Shown one piece after another: positions 59,464-64,000 of a stretch of 64,000 nucleotides of DNA; position 1 is the first letter of the stretch, and each line of letters starts with the position of its first letter. The notes beneath the pieces were generated by a model, which saw only the letters and a list, made by a program, of their open reading frames with translations, searched no databases and had not been told where the DNA came from. A program made the translations under genes and the position numbers. Where the stretch lies: contig NC_092120.1 in NCBI RefSeq assembly GCF_045679555.1, forward strand, positions 9,041,805-9,105,804. Reading direction: 5' to 3'. Source of the stretch: Salvelinus alpinus. Lineage: Eukaryota > Chordata > Actinopteri > Salmoniformes > Salmonidae.

Positions 59464-59811
59464 TTAAAGGGAAATTTTAAAAGTGTTCAACTTCATATTC
59501 ATCATCTCCAGCATCAACCCAACATCAACATTTGTGAAAATTGTGCGTTTCTATGTTTTGTAGCAAAAAAGCTAGAGCAAGATTAGTGTTTCCAATGACA
59601 TCATCAACCAATTAGTAGGCAATTAGTAGGCAATGCCTACTCACAATTGGTCAAAATCACACAATGCACACCGATGATGTTATTGGAAAGACATCTTCCT
59701 CTATCATTTAACTACAAAACATAGAAATGCACCATTTTGACATATGTTGATGATCTGGTGGTGGTGGATATGATGAATATGAAGTTTAACAATTATTAAG
59801 TTTCCCTTTAA
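59464..59811. mobile_element. MITE with TTAA ends (piggyBac-like)
   Basis: Starts TTAAAGGGAAA and ends TTTCCCTTTAA; the subterminal parts (cttcatattcatcatctcc / gatatgatgaatatgaag) are also inverted. TTAA is the piggyBac target. 348 bp, no coding sequence. Confidence 0.75.
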
Positions 59812-60250
59812 CAATGCGAGGCTGCTCTCTGAATTCATGTATCATATCCTGCCATTGTGCCCTTGAGCAAGGCACTTAACCCCATCACAAAGTAATATAA
59901 CTGCACTGGTAGTTAGGCTACTGTATAAAACATATGTGGTCAACCCTCCATCAGGAGAGCTACTGGGTGTGCAGGCTTTTGATCCAACCCTGAAACACAC
60001 CCGAGTCTGTTTTTCAAGGTCCACATTAAGCAGATAATTTTTTTTAATGTGGTGTGTTAGCGGGGGGCTGTACCAACATTATATACATGTATATATATAC
60101 AATAGTATATACCAGCGTTGGCCAACCTTGCTCCACTGATCTACTGGGTGAGCATACTTATATTCCAGCCCAGCAATAGAACACTTGATTATCAACCCAT
60201 TAGGTTCCATAAGTTGAATCATGTGTTTTAGTGCTGGGCTGGAACAGAAG

Positions 60251-60610
60251 TGTCACGCCCTGACCTTAGAGATCCTTTTTATGTCTCTATTTTGGTTTGG
60301 TCAGGGCGTGAGTTGGGGTGGGCATTCTATGTTTTGTGTTCTATGTTTTGTATTTCTTTGTTGTTTGGCCGGGTGTGGTTCTCAATCAGAGGCAGCTGTC
60401 TATCGTTGTCTCTGATTGAGAACCATACTTAGGTAGCTCTTGCCCACATGGGTTTTGTGGGTAGTTGTTTTCTGTTTTGTGCGTCTGCACCAGACAGAAC
60501 TGTTTTGTTTGTTCCGCTTTGTTATTTTTTGTTCTAGTGTTCAGCTTTATTAAAAATCATGAACACGTACCACGCTGCACCTTGGTCCTCTTCCTCAAAC
60601 AGCCGTTACA
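60251..60610 (+). mobile_element. solo LTR, second copy, with 5 bp target duplication
   Basis: 360 bp from TGTCACGCCCTGACC to CCGTTACA. AGAAG at 60246-60250 is repeated at 60611-60615. Same family as 30137-30489, opposite orientation. Confidence 0.92.
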
Positions 60611-60713
60611 AGAAGCCTGCACACCCAGCAGACATCCTGGAGTAGGGTTGGCCTGCTCCAGTTGTAATAGGGTTATACATTGTGTGTCACTTTTTACTGC
60701 TTTTGGTAACATA

Positions 60714-60926
60714 CACTCTTAGAATAAAAGTTGCTACCTAGAACCTAAAAGGGTTCTTCCGCTGTCCCCATAGGAGAACCCTTTGAAGAACCCTTTTTGG
60801 TTCCTGGTAGAACCCTTTTGGGTTCAATGTAGAACCATTTCCACAGAGGGTTCCACCTGGAACCAAAAAGGGTTCTACTATGGGGACAGCTGAAGAACCC
60901 TTTAGGAACCCTTTTTTCTAAGAGTG
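60714..60926. mobile_element. hairpin MITE with TA target site
   Basis: 213 bp between TA dinucleotides. Ends cactcttagaataaaag and cttttttctaagagtg are inverted, and the interior repeats gggttct / agaaccc in both directions, so one strand folds into a long hairpin. Confidence 0.85.
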
Positions 60927-61429
60927 TAGGTATACATATAACCCAGTATACAAGGATAAAGCCTTAGTCTCTTGGGACATTCATTAGGACCTCATCTGAA
61001 GACAGGCTTTCATAGCTCTCCGTATCTGAGGACAGAAAACATCACAAAGAAACAGGCTTCATTATACAAAAATTAGACAGGCACTGAATATTATATTGCT
61101 ATTATCTCTCTGTCCTAATAGTTTCCCTTACTAAGGACTGGAACTGGAGAATCTTTTCACAGTGTCCTCCCAGAAAATGACCTGCCGTATCCGGTAGCCT
61201 ACTCTCTCCCTTTTCTGACAGCTGGAGCTGCAGTCCTTTCACCCTCTTCCATGGCATCTACATGCATTTGTGGCTTGTGGTTTTACCTTACAATTTTAAG
61301 AACTTTAAGTTAGCTAGCTAATAGGAAGTTAGCTAGCTGATGATATTTCGTTCACTTAGCTCCACAGTAGTCAGCTAGCTAGCAGCTCATACACAGTGAA
61401 GTCTGTTTGCTTTGCCACACCAGTGGAAC

Positions 61430-62115
61430 CTTTCCAGGTCAAAAAGGTTCCATGAGGAACCCCTCTGAGAAGGGTCTTCAAGGAACCTCTGTGTAAAGGT
61501 ACAAACCACAACCTTTTGGTGATGGGAGAGGTTCAATTGTGAACCTTTTTAATAATATATTGTAGAGGTGGCAGCCTATCAGAAGATTGGAGGCATGGAT
61601 TATTGGAGGCATGGCTTTCAGATTGTTATTTTGGCTACCCGTTAGAGTAAATGTCCTTCCTGTTCAACATATTAAGTTGTTACACTGCAAATTTCTATAT
61701 ACCTTGAATAATTATGCATATTCTTCCAATATAATATTAATATTTTAAGGTTGCTGATTACATATAGTCATAAAATGGTAACCATTCCAACTTTGGATTT
61801 GCATAAACTCTTGAGGAACTCATACACCTCTGTAGGCCTCAATGAAGCTTCAAACCTGTCAGTGTTCAACCTTAACATATAATAACAATATAACAGAATA
61901 AATGAACAGATGAACAGGAATGTAATTTACTCTAACGGGTGGCTAAAAAATATCTATCTGTAAGCCACACCCCTAATAAGCCACGCCTCCAGTCCAGGAA
62001 CCCCTCAACTAACCAAAGGTGCAAATATGAACAATTGACTAGCAATGGTTCCTTGAGGAACTCCAGGGGTTCCTTGAAGATCTCCAGGGTTCCTCGAGTC
62101 ACCACAAATTCTAAG
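61430..62115. mobile_element. second inverted-repeat MITE, nested or composite
   Basis: The arm at about 61605-61668 (ggctacccgttagagtaaat, cttcctgttcaac) is inverted at about 61909-61975 (gaacaggaatgtaatttact, ctaacgggtggct). Outer flanks carry ggttcc/ggaacc words like those of 60714-60926. Confidence 0.65.
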
Positions 62116-62384
62116 AGTATACTGTACTGTATGTCAAATAGGTTGGGTTGATTCACTTACCTCACCTGTGTCGGACGGTAAAACTAAACCTGCTACAGTG
62201 TGTCCGATATTGGGTCAAATTCTAACTAATGTTCCATGCATTGTTTTCTTCACTGGGCTTTCCGTAAAACTCTGCCTTGTGTTTAAACAATCAATCAATA
62301 AATGAAACACTTACCTCACACCCAATTGCAGTCAGTGTATCTACTGTAAATATTTAACTCTGGTCGTTATTGCAAAAGAGAATG

Positions 62385-62412
62385 TGTTCTCAGTGACTTA
62401 CCTAGTTAAATA
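62385..62412 (+). mobile_element. HpaI-type SINE 3' tail fragment
   Basis: The words cagtgacttacctagttaa and ataaag match the 3' tail of salmonid HpaI SINEs. Only the tail is present. Confidence 0.55.
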
Positions 62413-64000
62413 AAGTCTGTTGTGTGATAGATTATCTCTATTGTCTATTTCTCCTAATATAAATTAAACAAACATCCACCGCTTTCTTGATATTTGTCTT
62501 CTCAGATGGGAAGGGCCTCTGTTGGGTGTTGCTGGCCTGTGCTTGAGGCCCCTCCTTCTTGGAGTACAAGTCTCCTGGCCTGTTAGGCTGATCAATGAGG
62601 AATGAGGAGCTGTATTCTTCAGAACACTTACTTATGCTCTGCTGCTTCCAACTGACGAAGGAAGGTCCACACTCACTCTGAGGTAAGCTAACAGATCTAC
62701 TCATTCATTCAGAAAAAGACCAGGGAGGATGTATTGTTATCTGCAGGGTAAGATACTGTGTGAGACTACTCATTCTGACCTTTCATATTTAAGTCTATCA
62801 TTTTTCTATCCGTTTTTTTGTGTATTGCAGTTCATTTGAGTAATTCAGTGAAGGTAATGTAATAACGATCAATTAATAATAACAATACGTTTTATTCCAA
62901 TTTTGTATTGTCCTTTGAAGGAATACACCTTCAAACCATACTGTGTTAATTAAGCAAATGTTGAACTTTAAGAGATTAACAAAATGAACATGCATGTTTA
63001 ACTAGGTAAAGAGGTGCAGAAGGACAGGTTTTGTCTTATTCCCAGCACCACAGCAAGAAACACTGTCTTGGTGTGCATGTTCTCATGGAACTCTTTAACC
63101 GTAGCAAGTCATGTGAATAAAAACATAGCTGGGATTGTGCCTTGCCTTGGGGTGGAGACTACTCAGTAGAGACGGAGTGTAGTAAGGTGCTTGGGGCACA
63201 GTGCCAATAGGTTGGGGTAGGTCAACATCTCACCCTCAGACACTGAAGGCAACATGATACATAGAAAGCAGCAGTATAATACATTCTCACTGTTCCCAAT
63301 GAAAGATTATTGGTTAGTTAACCTGCTGAATTCGATATGCATTCTGCTTCAGTATACACATTTCTCCATGTAAGAATGTGCAGGACAGTTAATACACTGT
63401 GGTTTGTATTATTTCCATGTAAGAAGATGAAGTGAATGAAACAACAACGTGTTCTGAATCTTAATTCATTCGAATCAGTGATTATGTAAGCTCTTTCAAA
63501 ACAGGTATTTGCTTTGTGTGTTTGATTTTGTATTGACACTGTATTACCGTTAATTTACCCAGACATCAAAACTATCATAACAAACAGAAGGGGACAGATC
63601 AGACTGGGTGTTCTATTCAGTCTGGTTCCCTGAAGCGTTACAGATTGCGCAATAGAAATGTAACGGTAATTTCAGAGACAGAAGACATATGCAGCGTTTA
63701 CCGTGAATGCAGACTCTGCTAATGTTGGAACTTTGCCTTTAAATTTCATTCACGCTGTAACGCTGAACAATGTCGATACAGATTGAATAGAGCCCTGGGT
63801 CTTTACAGCCTGTTTAAGAATCAGGCCAATCTTAAGTGGATGGGGGCAGTTAGCATAGATGGCATTATAAAGTCCAGGGTGGTGTGTATTCTTATCTCTA
63901 TGTAAGAAGATAAAGTGACTGAATTATGAATATGTGTTCTGTTACTTAATTCATTCAAATCTGTGATTATGTAAGCTCTTTCAAAACAGGTAGGCCTGCT
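62413..64000. other. intergenic end of window with a ~100 bp direct repeat
   Basis: 63405-63513 and 63888-63996 are direct copies (gtaagaagat, cttaattcattc, gtgattatgtaagctctttc shared). Between them is a dispersed repeat with cagtctgg / agcgttacag words. No gene seen. Confidence 0.5.

Noticed and set aside
62438..62704. An 88-codon frame on the - strand
   Set aside because: No recognisable domain and no supporting splice or promoter signals.
46831..64000. FIGNL1 or IKZF1, the usual next genes beside DDC
   Set aside because: No matching exon was found on either strand; they may lie beyond the window or elsewhere in this fish.

Overview
The window is vertebrate nuclear DNA, almost certainly from a salmonid fish (trout/salmon/charr type). 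The evidence is several Tc1-like transposon families, the palindromic ~110 bp repeat family scattered through it, HpaI-type SINE fragments, L2- and Rex-like LINE 3' ends, chromodomain Ty3/gypsy remains and very long (CT)n, (GA)n and (CA)n tracts. Gene structure is typically vertebrate: small exons, GT-AG introns, long 3' UTRs. The species cannot be named from the sequence alone.

Two host genes lie head to tail on the + strand. GRB10 (1984-15305 coding, 13 exons, 441 codons, 3' UTR possibly to about 19.6 kb) encodes the RA, PH, BPS and SH2 adaptor that binds insulin/IGF-type receptors; the first exon seen here gives a short N-terminus. About 2 kb later a TATA/CCAAT promoter and non-coding exon (about 21535-21666) start DDC (coding 24425-46168, 13 coding exons, 482 codons), the PLP enzyme aromatic-L-amino-acid decarboxylase. 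The order GRB10 then DDC on one strand is the conserved vertebrate arrangement. The genes are biochemically unrelated; what links them is synteny.

The most unusual structure is inside DDC. Two of its splice junctions have been expanded into minisatellites. The intron 3/exon 4 acceptor, with the first 27 coding bases of exon 4, is repeated as 44 nearly identical 63 bp units (about 26175-28963), giving 45 tandem 3' splice sites in front of one exon. The exon 6 donor, with the last ~12 coding bases of exon 6, is repeated in 31 bp units (37134-37904) and, after an L2 LINE fragment, in 26 bp and again 31 bp units (38084-38915), giving a long ladder of decoy GT sites. Upstream acceptor use would hit an in-frame TAG, whereas the donor array is stop-free in the exon 6 frame.

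The rest is transposon-rich. GRB10 introns hold a nearly full-length Tc1-like element (11180-12762) and a ~1 kb dispersed repeat. DDC introns hold a solo LTR with intact 5 bp target duplication (30137-30489), a Tc1-like element split by an L2 LINE with a 60 bp filler duplication, a nest of inverted repeats (34703-36465) and other MITEs. Downstream of DDC (46.8-64 kb) no host gene is visible. That region contains a Tc1-like copy cut off by a decayed chromodomain Ty3/gypsy element on the - strand (50289-54794), two more solo LTRs, TA-, TTAA- and hairpin-type MITEs, and unassigned sequence.
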